Shown here piece after piece: positions 1-7,417 of a DNA stretch of 13,811 nucleotides; position 1 is the first letter of the stretch; every line of letters starts with the position of its first letter. Made by a program: the position numbers and the translations under genes. The notes beneath the pieces were generated by a model. That model was not told the origin of the DNA and searched no databases. It worked only from the letters and a program-made list of their open reading frames with translations. Source of the stretch: an uncultured Porphyromonadaceae bacterium (lineage in GTDB: Bacteria; Bacteroidota; Bacteroidia; Bacteroidales; Muribaculaceae); the NCBI GenBank assembly GCA_947166165.1, contig CAMVDK010000058.1, positions 1-13,811 on the forward strand. Reading direction: 5' to 3'.

Positions 1-30
1 AGTAATGCCCTGTAGTTGCCCTAACCAATA

Positions 31-85
31 AAAAGGGTCACCTGCAAAACACTGTCGACATAGACACAGCGTTTTGCAGGTGACC
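31..85 (-). terminator. Intrinsic terminator of the DUF1703-type ATPase gene
   Basis: GGTCACCTGCAAAAC at 36-50 is the exact reverse complement of 71-85, giving a perfect 15-bp stem. Four further pairs (52-55 with 66-69) shorten the loop. Read on the minus strand, the hairpin starts one base after the TAA stop of the upstream gene and is followed by a run of five T (31-35). This is the layout of a rho-independent terminator. Bases 1-30 show nothing further. Confidence 0.85.
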
Positions 86-86
86 G

Positions 87-1673
87 TTATTCCCTCACGG
101 TCTTCCAGGCGGCGATGGTGCGCTTGTCGCGGTCGAACACCACGCCCACCTTCACCTTGCGGCGCGGGTCGTTCCAGAAGGGAATCAGGTAGCTGCGCTC
201 GTCGATTTGCGCCAGCGCGTCGTCGACGGTGGCCGCGCCGTCGAGCTTCAGTTCCAGGGCGTAGACGCACTCGCGGGTGCGCATCACCACGTCGCAGCGT
301 CCGATGGCGCTCTTGACCTCGGTGTCGACATGGATGCCAATCGCGCCGAAGAGCACATGCACGATGGTCTCGAAGTCGCGCTCGGTCTTGTTGCTCAGGT
401 GGTGGGGCAGGGCGGCCATGTACTGCTGCATGGCGGTGAGGGCGGTGTCGATGTCGATGTCGTCGGCCCGCATGGCGCGACCCACGGTGCGGATGAGCGA
501 GTTGCTGGACACCGTGTCGCCCGTCAGGTAGTGCCCCATGAGCGTGCGGTACAATCCGCGATACACCTCGCCGTTGGGGATGCCCAGCGTGTAGATGTCG
601 TCCTGGCCGTCGATGTGGTGCTCCTTGATGGTGAGGTAGCCGCTCTGGTAGAGCACGGGCAAAGCACTGTCGAAGTTGTCGAAAGGCTGGTTGAAGTCGT
701 CGCTGAGCAAGGTCTGGTTCTCGATGTTGGCCAGCGTGAAGGGGTAGAGGTTCAGTATCTTGATGAGCGCCGATGGCGTGGCACTGTCGAACCAGTAGTC
801 GCTCAGCGTCAGGTCGTCGAAGGCGTTGATCAGGCTGAACGGGTTGTACGAGTCGGTGAGTGCGGAGGCGAAGTGGTAGCCGTCGTAGCGGTCTCGTAGC
901 CACTGCATCATCTCGTCGCTCCCGATGCCGTATTTCTGTGCCATGCGATTGATGTCGGGGCCGAAGTTGTCCTCCAGTTCCTGCGCGGTGATGCCGCACA
1001 CCCCCTCCATGCGCTCGGTGAGCGAGATGTTCTTCAGGTTATTGATGGTGGAGAAGATGCTCATCTGCGAGAACTTGGTGATGCCGGTGATGAAGACGAA
1101 GCGCAAGTGCTCGGCCATCGACTTCACCGGGCCGTAGAACTCGTTGAAAATCGCGCGCACCTCCTCCATAACCTCAGGCTTGTCGATCACGTTGAGCATT
1201 GGCGCGTCGTACTCGTCGAATATGAGCACCGTGCGCTGCCCCGTCTGCCGGTGGGCCTCTTCCACCAGCCATTCAAGGCGGTCGCCCAGCGTCTTCTTGA
1301 ATGAGTTGACACCATAGATGGCCTCATAATCCGACAGTTTGCCTGACAAGACCAGACGTATGTCGGCAGGGTCGACGCGCTTGACCTGCGACATGTCGAA
1401 GTGCAGCACCGGGTATTCGGTCCAGTCTTTCTCCATCTCGTCGATGGCAAGGCCCTTGAACAGATGGTGGTGCCCCATGAAGTAGTGCTTGAGCGTGGAG
1501 CACAGCAGCGACTTGCCGAAGCGCCGGGGGCGGCTCAAGAAGATGGCGTCGCCGTAGCGGTTGGCCAGTTCCCACACCCAGCGCGTCTTGTCGATGTATA
1601 CAAACCCGCCCTCACGGATTTGTTCGAAGTCTTGCTTACCCACGGGAAAGCGGCGGAAGCCTTGATCAGTCAT
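87..1673 (-). CDS. AAA-ATPase-like / PD-(D/E)XK nuclease-like protein (DUF1703 type)
   Basis: A 528-residue cytoplasmic protein. The N-terminal AAA-ATPase-like domain has a P-loop variant, SRPRRFGKSL, at residues 47-56, a Walker B segment VLIFDEYDAP at 149-158, and a sensor-like FITGITKFS at 194-202. The C-terminal domain has GRCDVV (Asp461) followed by YALELKLDG (Glu474, Lys476), the D...ExK pattern of PD-(D/E)XK nucleases. This pairing matches the AAA-ATPase_like plus DUF1703 family, which is abundant in Bacteroidales. Its physiological role is not established, and links to mobile DNA or defence are inference only. I chose the ATG at 1671-1673. A TTG seven codons upstream stays in frame but lies about at the predicted transcription start. 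The gene is monocistronic, with its own promoter and terminator. The domain call is firm and the function unknown. Confidence 0.88.
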   Translation of the reverse strand: MTDQGFRRFPVGKQDFEQIREGGFVYIDKTRWVWELANRYGDAIFLSRPRRFGKSLLCSTLKHYFMGHHHLFKGLAIDEMEKDWTEYPVLHFDMSQVKRVDPADIRLVLSGKLSDYEAIYGVNSFKKTLGDRLEWLVEEAHRQTGQRTVLIFDEYDAPMLNVIDKPEVMEEVRAIFNEFYGPVKSMAEHLRFVFITGITKFSQMSIFSTINNLKNISLTERMEGVCGITAQELEDNFGPDINRMAQKYGIGSDEMMQWLRDRYDGYHFASALTDSYNPFSLINAFDDLTLSDYWFDSATPSALIKILNLYPFTLANIENQTLLSDDFNQPFDNFDSALPVLYQSGYLTIKEHHIDGQDDIYTLGIPNGEVYRGLYRTLMGHYLTGDTVSSNSLIRTVGRAMRADDIDIDTALTAMQQYMAALPHHLSNKTERDFETIVHVLFGAIGIHVDTEVKSAIGRCDVVMRTRECVYALELKLDGAATVDDALAQIDERSYLIPFWNDPRRKVKVGVVFDRDKRTIAAWKTVRE

Positions 1674-1698
1674 AGCATGTGCTTTTACGTTCAACTTG

Positions 1699-1730
1699 CA
1701 AAGTTAACCATTCTTTTCAACACATGCAAG
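1699..1730 (-). promoter_or_regulatory. Bacteroidetes-type promoter for the DUF1703-type gene
   Basis: On the minus strand TAACTTTG (1699-1706) matches the -7 consensus TAnnTTTG. CTTG (1727-1730) lies 20 bases upstream, where the -33 TTTG element is expected. Transcription would start near 1690, about 18 bases before the ATG at 1673. Confidence 0.7.
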
Positions 1731-1811
1731 AGGGTACGCTATTTTTCACGATAAACTTCTTGCGCTTGAGCGTGTTATAACAGCAGAGCCGCACTCTCCA
1801 TGTGGGGCGCT

Positions 1812-1914
1812 CCGTCCCCTTGTCACGCTTTTCTGCCCCAAACCGTGACAAAAGAACCGTCCCTTTGTCACGCTTTGTTACATGTCTTGTGGCCGGGTGA
1901 GTGTACCGTGACAG
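1812..1914. repeat. Intergenic repeats built on a TTTGTCACG / CGTGACAAA motif
   Basis: Two direct copies of CCGTCCC(C/T)TTGTCACGCTTT begin at 1812 and 1858. CGTGACAAA (1844-1852) and TTTGTCACG (1864-1872) form a perfect 9-bp inverted repeat with an 11-base loop. A partial third copy, ACCGTGACAG, lies at 1905-1914. These fill most of the gene-free stretch 1742-2010, which otherwise holds only the hairpin at 1917-1949. No coding potential was seen there. The pattern resembles an interspersed palindromic repeat. Its family is not known to me. Confidence 0.6.
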
Positions 1915-1916
1915 AA

Positions 1917-1949
1917 GGCCCCAGCATCGGTGGTGCCGCTGCTGGGGCC
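1917..1949 (-). terminator. Possible terminator hairpin after the lipoprotein pair
   Basis: GGCCCCAGCA (1917-1926) pairs perfectly with TGCTGGGGCC (1940-1949) to form a 10-bp GC-rich stem with a 13-base loop. It lies about 60 bases past the stop of the lipoprotein gene at 2011. The minus-strand flank (TTCTGTCACGG) is not a true T-run, so it could be a rho-independent terminator of poor quality or an mRNA 3'-end stabiliser. Confidence 0.45.
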
Positions 1950-2010
1950 TGGTGATTCATGCGTTCAGGAGTCTGGCCTGAAGGTGATGAATAGGGAGCC
2001 TACCTGTTTA

Positions 2011-2502
2011 TTATTCGTTGCCCTCAAAGCTCAGGGTCTTTTGGCCCGAGTGGATCTCTTTCTCGCCCATAGCAACCATCTTGATGGTCATAGCGAAGTG
2101 GCATTTGTAGGCGTTCTTGTCGGCTGCGTCAAGTTTCTTCTGAACGGCTTCGAGCGCCTTGACCATTTCGGAGAAGCGCTTGTCGGCTAATTCGTTCTGT
2201 TCCTTGAGTGTTTTATCCTTCTCTTCCTGCTTGTAGTTGACCACCCAAGTCTGCGCCTTGATGATGGTTTTCACCTCTTCGTAGATGGCTTTGTAGAACT
2301 TGAATTCGGGGCTGTTCTCGTCGAAGCCGCTTATACCAGTTTCGCCACCCATGAAGGTGCCATACTGCTCGGTGATTGCACCACGGACGTAGAATTCTTG
2401 AGTCAAACTGGGTTCGTTGTCGCTGCCACAGGCAGTGAGCACAAGCGTCAAAGCGCTCATGCACAGGAGTATGGATAATGCTTTAAGAATATTCCTCTTC
2501 AT
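2011..2502 (-). CDS. Small surface lipoprotein, paralogue of the next gene upstream; candidate C10-peptidase partner
   Basis: A 163-residue lipoprotein. Residues 1-24 form a signal peptide ending in the lipobox LTAC, with lipidation at Cys25. The next residues, GSDNE, are acidic, which in Bacteroidetes is associated with export to the cell surface. The mature part is about 139 residues with no membrane segment and a Lys/Glu-rich helical stretch at roughly 90-130. It shares the ordered blocks YVRGAIT, FKFYKAIY, TWVVNY, DKNAY and a closing FEGN with the lipoprotein at 2573-3076, so the two are a tandem duplication. It lies 70 bases downstream of that gene with no promoter or terminator between, suggesting co-transcription. 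I do not recognise a named family. A role as inhibitor or partner of the nearby C10 peptidase is inference from position. Confidence 0.8.
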   Translation of the reverse strand: MKRNILKALSILLCMSALTLVLTACGSDNEPSLTQEFYVRGAITEQYGTFMGGETGISGFDENSPEFKFYKAIYEEVKTIIKAQTWVVNYKQEEKDKTLKEQNELADKRFSEMVKALEAVQKKLDAADKNAYKCHFAMTIKMVAMGEKEIHSGQKTLSFEGNE

Positions 2503-2572
2503 GTTATTTGTTTTGGTCTTCTTTGTAAATCAGGACCGGTTGATGCGCTCGCGCCACGAAAGCACGCGGCAT

Positions 2573-3076
2573 TTACTGCAGGTTGCCCTCGTATTTGATG
2601 GTCATGTCGCCTTCGCGAACCGTGGTCTCGCCTCCAGCAGAGAGATTGATTTTGATGACAAAGCGGGTATGGTAGGCGTTCTTGTCGGTTTCATTGAGCG
2701 TCTGCTGAATCGCTTTGAGTTTGTCGAACTTAGCTTTGAACTTCTCGTTGGCAAGATTGTCGTTCTCGGCCACGACACTCTGTTTGTTGCTTGAGTTGTA
2801 GGTCACTTCCCAAGTCTCGGGGGCGATGGCTTCGGCCACTTTGTCGTAGATGCCCTTGTAGAACTTGAACTCGTCGGAGTTGGCGTCGCCAACAATGACT
2901 TGGCCATTCAAGTACTCGCCCTCTTGAGAGGTGATAACGCCCCTGACGAGGTAGACAACTTTCCCTGTTTGATTGGTGGGAGTGGGTTCATCATCACTAC
3001 CGCCGCACGAACTGAGTGCAACCATGAGCGACGCGCTGCAGAGCAGTGCGAAGAAAAGAATCAGATTTTTTTTCAT
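2573..3076 (-). CDS. Small surface lipoprotein immediately downstream of the C10 peptidase; candidate inhibitor or partner
   Basis: A 167-residue lipoprotein from the ATG at 3074-3076. An in-frame ATG at 3128-3130 would place 18 hydrophilic residues before the signal peptide and lies inside the upstream stem-loop, so I rejected it. Residues 1-23 are a signal peptide with lipobox LSSC (Cys24), followed by GGSDDE, an acidic stretch like the Bacteroides surface-export signal. Shared blocks with the lipoprotein at 2011-2502 are YLVRGVIT, FKFYKGIY, TWEVTY, DKNAY and KYEGN. There is no Shine-Dalgarno sequence, and the leader is A/T-rich as usual in this phylum. It starts 93 bases after the stop of the C10 peptidase, across a stem-loop. 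Small proteins encoded beside C10 peptidases act as inhibitors in Streptococcus and are proposed to in Bacteroides fragilis. Whether this one does is untested. Confidence 0.82.
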   Translation of the reverse strand: MKKNLILFFALLCSASLMVALSSCGGSDDEPTPTNQTGKVVYLVRGVITSQEGEYLNGQVIVGDANSDEFKFYKGIYDKVAEAIAPETWEVTYNSSNKQSVVAENDNLANEKFKAKFDKLKAIQQTLNETDKNAYHTRFVIKINLSAGGETTVREGDMTIKYEGNLQ

Positions 3077-3092
3077 AATAAATTTAGAAATA

Positions 3093-3154
3093 GTTAATAA
3101 ATAATACGTGCCATTGCTTTCGCATGCCAAAGCCTGACGTGAGCAATGGCACGT
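3093..3154 (-). terminator. Stem-loop between C10 peptidase and lipoproteins (terminator or attenuator)
   Basis: ACGTGCCATTGC (3106-3117) and GCAATGGCACGT (3143-3154) form a perfect 12-bp stem. The hairpin starts 15 bases after the peptidase stop codon and is followed on the minus strand by the U-rich TATTATTTATTAAC. I see no TAnnTTTG box between it and the lipoprotein start at 3076. It may therefore be a leaky terminator that sets the protease-to-lipoprotein ratio. Confidence 0.65.
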
Positions 3155-3169
3155 TCAGTTATAATCACG

Positions 3170-6100
3170 TCACTTGACAATCTTCTTGCCGTTGTGGATG
3201 TAGAGTCCCGGCGCTGTAGGCTCAGAGAGCAGGCGGAGTCCGTCGATGGTATACCATGCGGGGTCGGCATTGTCGTGCTTGCTGGCGATGTCGATGATGC
3301 TCGTCGACGACGGGTCGGGGTCGGGCTCAGTGGGCAAGGTCATGATGTATTCGGGCTCGAAGTCGTAGAAGGTGTGGACGGTGGAGTTCTCGAGTATCGC
3401 CGTAGCCGTCAAGTAGGAGCGGAAGGCAGGTATCACCGCATGCTCCTTGCGCACAAACTTGTTGCCCTGCTGCTCATACACGTTGTCGAGTTCCTGTTGC
3501 CAGAACCTGCCAGCCACCTTGATCCAGTCGAACAAGTTGTTTTCGATCCATGGGGCTTGTTCCGTCCACGATTTTTCGAGCTTGAACTTGAACGTGTGCC
3601 CAACCATCGACGGGTAGATGAAATAGTAGAGTCCCATGTTGTTCCAGAAAGTAGGGATTCTTGAAGCATCAGAACACTCAGTTTTCATGATGACGGTGTT
3701 GGGAGCCAACAACCCCGCTATTGTATAGGGGAAGAGACGATAAGTCCAGTCTTTTCCGGTGGTGAGGTCGGTGATAGCCACCAATTCGTCGTACGACATC
3801 CACAAGGGGGCCCAGGTGTTGACTTCATCGTTGGTGAATGTGCGGAAATAGTTGATGTAATGATCGTCCGTCACAAACAGTTTTTGATTGAGAAGGTAGA
3901 AGTTGTGGCCATCGTAAACGTTGATGTCCTTGTAGCTGTTCCCTTCGATGTCTAACACAATGTTGTTGTCCAAGCCACGCACGCTCTGTGGATCGTCGAC
4001 ATAGTATACCGCGTTGGGGTTGCTGTTGGGCACCACCTCTTCAATCTTGGATCCAATGCTGTAGAATGCGTCATAGCCCTCGGGCATCGTGACCTTGGTG
4101 CCCGATGGCAGCGCTAAAGCCTTGCCGTCGGTTTTAATGGCCACAGCGCCATCAACAACATCGAAGTCGCCGAGTGTGGTGTAAACAGTATTACCCAGTA
4201 TGTTGTTGTACCCCAGTTTGATGCGTATGCGCTTGACGTTGGCAGGCAGGAATGCCATCACATTCATGGTAGCAGTGCCTCCTATGGGAGCCGACCGATA
4301 TCTGGACGTCATAAAATCGGTGATGAATTCATCCTCATTGTCGGGGTTCACAATTCTCACGCCCATGGAATTATTAAAGGGCGCGTCACCCACATTCACC
4401 GCTGAGATTTTGCCTGTGATGATTCGCGAAACCACTACTTTGTTTTCCATGTCGATATTGGTGAGCGACACGTCGTAGTCTTCAAAGCGCGCCTCGAGCT
4501 CCTTGCCTTCGCCATACACCTTGTGCATCAGCATGGGATCGGTATAGATGCGGTAAGGCGTGGTGTTGTCGAATTGCTTATCGCTCTTCAGCCGGAATTC
4601 CACTTGTTGCGTTTCGCCAGCAGGAATAGCCACACATTCTGTAGCTTTGAGAAAACTGTTTGACACCACAAACAAGTTGCCGTTAAACTCATCGCCCACA
4701 TTCTTGACATCAAATGTGATGCGGGCAATCTTGCCCTCATCGAGCGTGTGCTGCGGGTTGGTGAGTTCAAGGTCTTTGACCGGGCGCGGCTTCAGGGAGA
4801 TGTGACCATTGTTCACGACCATCTCGATGTAGATGTTGTCGTTGCCTGCACATGGCAAGAGGTTGCCCGAGGTGTTGTCAAGCGCATAGTAGCTCACCCA
4901 CCGGTAAGTGCCATCGGCAAGGTCGCCGGGAATGGAGATTTTACAATTGAGGCATTTGTAGTTATCGTCGATGGTCTTGATGTGCTTAAAGTCCATTTCT
5001 TTGGGCTTGTAGATCAGCTTTCCCTCTTCGTTGAGCAACTCAGGCCAGAATCCGAAGGCATCGGTCATGGCATAATAAATTGTGTTCAAATGCATGAGAG
5101 GATAGTTGCCATCGGCGTCGCGCGTGATCTCGGGTTCGCTGAGCAGCAGATATTGCGCCACCTGCACATAGCCCGGGTTTTGCACGGTGGTGCCCTCGGT
5201 GGGACGCTGGATGCCGATGACGGCATCTTGAAGCACCGACCAGCGGTTGTTAAGTCCGCCACCGCCGGTGCCGGTGCCTTCGGAGTCGAGAATCGAGAGC
5301 ACGAAATAGCCGTCGTTATCGCCATCCCAACCCCAGTTGATGTAGTATTTCCCGTCGCCATCGTAGCCGTGGCACACGAAGCTGTGGCCAGAGCCCCAAC
5401 TGGTCATGGCGTTGTAGACGATGGGGCGGTTGTTGGCGAGCTCTTCATACATCATGTTGTCCCACTGGTCGATGGTATAGTCATCGCGGAGCACGAAGTG
5501 GATGCCCTTGTCGTAGCCGAAGCAGCCGATGAGCGCAGGCTTGATCAGGCGGCTGAACGATCCCGACTGACTTTTGGCGTACACCATGTCGACCGACGCG
5601 CCAACCACTTGCATGAGGTGGGCCACCGCCGTGACTTGCGACTCGGGGTAGGAACCATCGGCAGAGTAGGTCAGCTGCATGTTGTCCCAATCGAAAATGG
5701 TGGGCTGAACGATGGCTTTTTCTTTGGGCGTGATGAACCTCGCGGTGCTGTCTTGCGGCCACTTGTGGTAATACATCACTTGCGACATCGACGTGGCCAT
5801 GCAACCTGTGGGGCAGTTGTTCGGCGTGAGGTGGTTGTAGGGCCAGTCCTGACCCCATTTGGTTTGAATCAGGGGCTGCACGGCCGGATGGGTGGGCGCT
5901 TTGTGGGGCGTCAATCCGTTCTGCTGCATGTAGGAGATTTGCTCAGCATAGCTGGTGAGCATGTCCTGCATGGCGGGTGGCATGCGGTTGCTGTCGATGG
6001 TGCCTGTGAGCGAGTAGGCCAGCACGTCGTCGATGCGGTCGTCGCCTGCCACAATCACATAGCCGCCACCGGTGGCGTTGAAGGCATACACAAGGTTGCT

Positions 6101-6301
6101 GCCCGTCGGTGCCGCTGTCAGGTGCATCTGCACTGGGGCGCGGTGCAGGTCGGAGGCCGATGTGGCCTGGCCCTTGCGTGCCGACATCCACGATGCGGCC
6201 TTTTGCATCGCCTGCTGGGGCGACAATGGCGCTGCTTGCATCGCGACGAACGGCGACAACGCAAGCATAGCCATGCAGAGAATGGAAATCTTTTTTTTCA
6301 T
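3170..6301 (-). CDS. Secreted C10 family (streptopain-like) cysteine peptidase with long C-terminal region
   Basis: A 1043-residue secreted cysteine protease. Residues 1-23 are a signal peptide with no lipobox. Residues 25-135 fit the C10 propeptide (YVIVAGDDRIDDVLAYSLTG near 81-100). The catalytic Cys is Cys167 in TGCMATSMSQVMYYHKWP, and the catalytic His is His306 in GSGHSFVCHGYD, followed by the conserved INWGWDG at 321-327. The roughly 670 residues after the catalytic domain include a CARDB-like or Ig-like stretch (FDVKNVGDEFNGNLFVVSN). The protein ends in IDGLRLLSEPTAPGLYIHNG plus KKIVK, a tail common on secreted Bacteroidales proteins. Streptococcal SpeB is about 400 residues, so most of the length is extra. 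Expected activity is proteolysis outside the cell, with substrate unknown. The start is supported by an AGGAG site. A broken paralogue lies upstream and two lipoproteins follow. Confidence 0.93.
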   Translation of the reverse strand: MKKKISILCMAMLALSPFVAMQAAPLSPQQAMQKAASWMSARKGQATSASDLHRAPVQMHLTAAPTGSNLVYAFNATGGGYVIVAGDDRIDDVLAYSLTGTIDSNRMPPAMQDMLTSYAEQISYMQQNGLTPHKAPTHPAVQPLIQTKWGQDWPYNHLTPNNCPTGCMATSMSQVMYYHKWPQDSTARFITPKEKAIVQPTIFDWDNMQLTYSADGSYPESQVTAVAHLMQVVGASVDMVYAKSQSGSFSRLIKPALIGCFGYDKGIHFVLRDDYTIDQWDNMMYEELANNRPIVYNAMTSWGSGHSFVCHGYDGDGKYYINWGWDGDNDGYFVLSILDSEGTGTGGGGLNNRWSVLQDAVIGIQRPTEGTTVQNPGYVQVAQYLLLSEPEITRDADGNYPLMHLNTIYYAMTDAFGFWPELLNEEGKLIYKPKEMDFKHIKTIDDNYKCLNCKISIPGDLADGTYRWVSYYALDNTSGNLLPCAGNDNIYIEMVVNNGHISLKPRPVKDLELTNPQHTLDEGKIARITFDVKNVGDEFNGNLFVVSNSFLKATECVAIPAGETQQVEFRLKSDKQFDNTTPYRIYTDPMLMHKVYGEGKELEARFEDYDVSLTNIDMENKVVVSRIITGKISAVNVGDAPFNNSMGVRIVNPDNEDEFITDFMTSRYRSAPIGGTATMNVMAFLPANVKRIRIKLGYNNILGNTVYTTLGDFDVVDGAVAIKTDGKALALPSGTKVTMPEGYDAFYSIGSKIEEVVPNSNPNAVYYVDDPQSVRGLDNNIVLDIEGNSYKDINVYDGHNFYLLNQKLFVTDDHYINYFRTFTNDEVNTWAPLWMSYDELVAITDLTTGKDWTYRLFPYTIAGLLAPNTVIMKTECSDASRIPTFWNNMGLYYFIYPSMVGHTFKFKLEKSWTEQAPWIENNLFDWIKVAGRFWQQELDNVYEQQGNKFVRKEHAVIPAFRSYLTATAILENSTVHTFYDFEPEYIMTLPTEPDPDPSSTSIIDIASKHDNADPAWYTIDGLRLLSEPTAPGLYIHNGKKIVK

Positions 6302-6310
6302 AGTTTATGA

Positions 6311-6315
6311 CTCCT
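6311..6315 (-). promoter_or_regulatory. Shine-Dalgarno-like site of the C10 peptidase
   Basis: The minus strand reads AGGAG here, nine bases before the ATG at 6299-6301. Most other genes in the window lack such a site, so it supports this start codon. Confidence 0.55.
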
Positions 6316-6458
6316 ATGGAATAAATACCCGCAGCACTTGGGTTTCAATGATTTATAAGCACTTGAGCGGCCGAATGCCAGTCAAGAAACTTGCCATGCT
6401 CGACGCTTTTACATATCATAGTGCTGCAAAAAAATACATAAAAACGACAATAACACGG

Positions 6459-6466
6459 CAAAGTTA
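6459..6466 (-). promoter_or_regulatory. Probable -7 element of the C10 peptidase promoter
   Basis: TAACTTTG on the minus strand fits the TAnnTTTG consensus exactly. No good TTTG is present about 20 bases upstream, so the -33 element is weak or absent. If used, it gives a leader of about 150 bases (6302-6451). The leader is closed by an 8-bp inverted repeat, GCAGCACT (6331-6338) with AGTGCTGC (6420-6427). Confidence 0.45.
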
Positions 6467-6514
6467 CGCAAAATAATTGAGATGACGACATTTGGGGGCG
6501 TTTTTTTTCTAATT

Positions 6515-6533
6515 ATGTAACATTTTGTTACAT
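6515..6533. promoter_or_regulatory. Perfect palindrome upstream of the C10 promoter, possible operator
   Basis: ATGTAACATTTTGTTACAT has 8-bp arms around a 3-base centre. It is about 50 bases upstream of the -7 element at 6459-6466. It has no T-run suited to a minus-strand terminator, and its symmetry suits a dimeric DNA-binding protein. No regulator gene is nearby, and the assignment is inference. Confidence 0.4.
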
Positions 6534-6576
6534 CTCATTTGCATCACGCCCAGCCACGCCCTAATGAAGCAGAGAC

Positions 6577-6607
6577 AAAAAAAGAGCCGCCAATGATCGA
6601 CGGCTCT
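6577..6607 (-). terminator. Intrinsic terminator of the broken C10 peptidase gene
   Basis: On the minus strand a 7-bp stem AGAGCCG/CGGCTCT (6583-6589 with 6601-6607) is followed directly by seven T (6577-6583). It lies 21 bases after the original stop codon at 6629. It insulates the intact peptidase gene from transcription arriving from the right. Confidence 0.75.
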
Positions 6608-6628
6608 ACTGGCAGATGATGTTGCGGC

Positions 6629-7373
6629 TCAGAACACCACTTTCTTGCCGTTCACGATGTAGATGCCCTTGCCGGGCCACTTCGGTGCCATCTTCTTTGT
6701 TTTTGTAGGAGGGATACATTTTGTCCCAGTTGAATATGGTCGGCTCCAGAGCCGGCAAGGAGGGATAGTTGGTGCCTTTCGAGTTGTCGGGCGTATAGCC
6801 GGGAATGGCTTTTGTGGAGTCGGCCGGCCACCGATAGTAGTACATGATCTGAGCCATGGCCGTGATGGAGCACCCCATGGCGGCGCGCTTGCCGTTCACG
6901 ACGGGGCACTGGTCGCTGTAAGGTTGGTCCTGGTTCCACTGGCTGTTGAGCAGTGGGGCGATGGGTGTCTTCGTGGCATAACGCATGGCAGGCGCGTCGC
7001 CGCTGCTTTCGACACGCTGCAGGTTCTCCAGATAGCTGTCGAGCCACGAACGCATGTTGGCGGGCATCTGCTCCACGGTGAATGTCCCATGGTCGCTGTA
7101 ACCGACCACGTCGCTGCCCTGGTCGCTGCCCACGACCAGCACAAAGCCGTCGCCGTCGGCGCGATTCACGGCGTAGGCCATCGCACGGCCGTCGGCGGTC
7201 ATGGCGCAAGGCAGGGCCTGGCCCACCGTCACCGCACTCGCGGCGCGTTTGCTAGTTTTTTGTTTCAAGAACTGCTCGGCGGCTTGTCGAGCCTAATGCT
7301 GAGAGACTTGCGTTGCTGAGGCGACGAGGCCCGTCAGCACGCATAATAACAGAAGTAGATTCGTTCGTTTCAT
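6629..7373 (-). pseudogene. Degenerate C10 family cysteine peptidase
   Basis: Reading starts at the ATG at 7371-7373 with a good signal peptide (MKRTNLLLLLCVLTGLVASA). An amber TAG at 7293-7295 replaces codon 27, and the same frame continues at once with ARQAAEQFLKQK, typical C10 propeptide. The catalytic-Cys region is kept (MGCSITAMAQIMYYYRWP). After DGTEVA, near 6674-6689, the frame changes and the sequence jumps to KWPGKGIYIVNGKKVVF plus TGA, the family's C-terminal tail. The catalytic His region, the NWGW block and several hundred residues are missing. The gene therefore carries a nonsense mutation and an internal deletion with a frame change. Promoter and terminator remain. It is paralogous to the intact peptidase at 3170-6301. 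A secreted fragment from an internal start is unlikely because the signal peptide would be lost. Confidence 0.85.
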
Positions 7374-7394
7374 ATGCACTTGGTTTTGGACGTG

Positions 7395-7402
7395 CAAAAT
7401 TA
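7395..7402 (-). promoter_or_regulatory. Probable -7 element of the broken C10 peptidase gene
   Basis: The minus strand reads TAATTTTG, an exact TAnnTTTG match, 21 bases before the ATG at 7373. No TTTG lies at -33, so the promoter may be weak. Confidence 0.4.
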
Positions 7403-7417
7403 CAAAAAAATGGATAG

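Noticed and set aside
3170..3260. The C10 peptidase tail as a type IX secretion C-terminal domain
   Set aside because: The tail resembles the short NGKK-type end common on secreted Bacteroidales proteins. It is only about 28 residues, too short to call a T9SS sorting domain from sequence alone.
4748..6310. A 520-codon open frame on the plus strand opposite the C10 peptidase
   Set aside because: The minus-strand frame encodes a recognisable protease with a signal peptide and catalytic motifs. The plus frame gives a His/Val/Gly-rich product with no domain, which is a codon-bias shadow.
7293..7295. Readthrough or recoding of the in-frame TAG in the second C10 gene
   Set aside because: The gene is also internally deleted and frame-shifted downstream, so decay is the simpler explanation.
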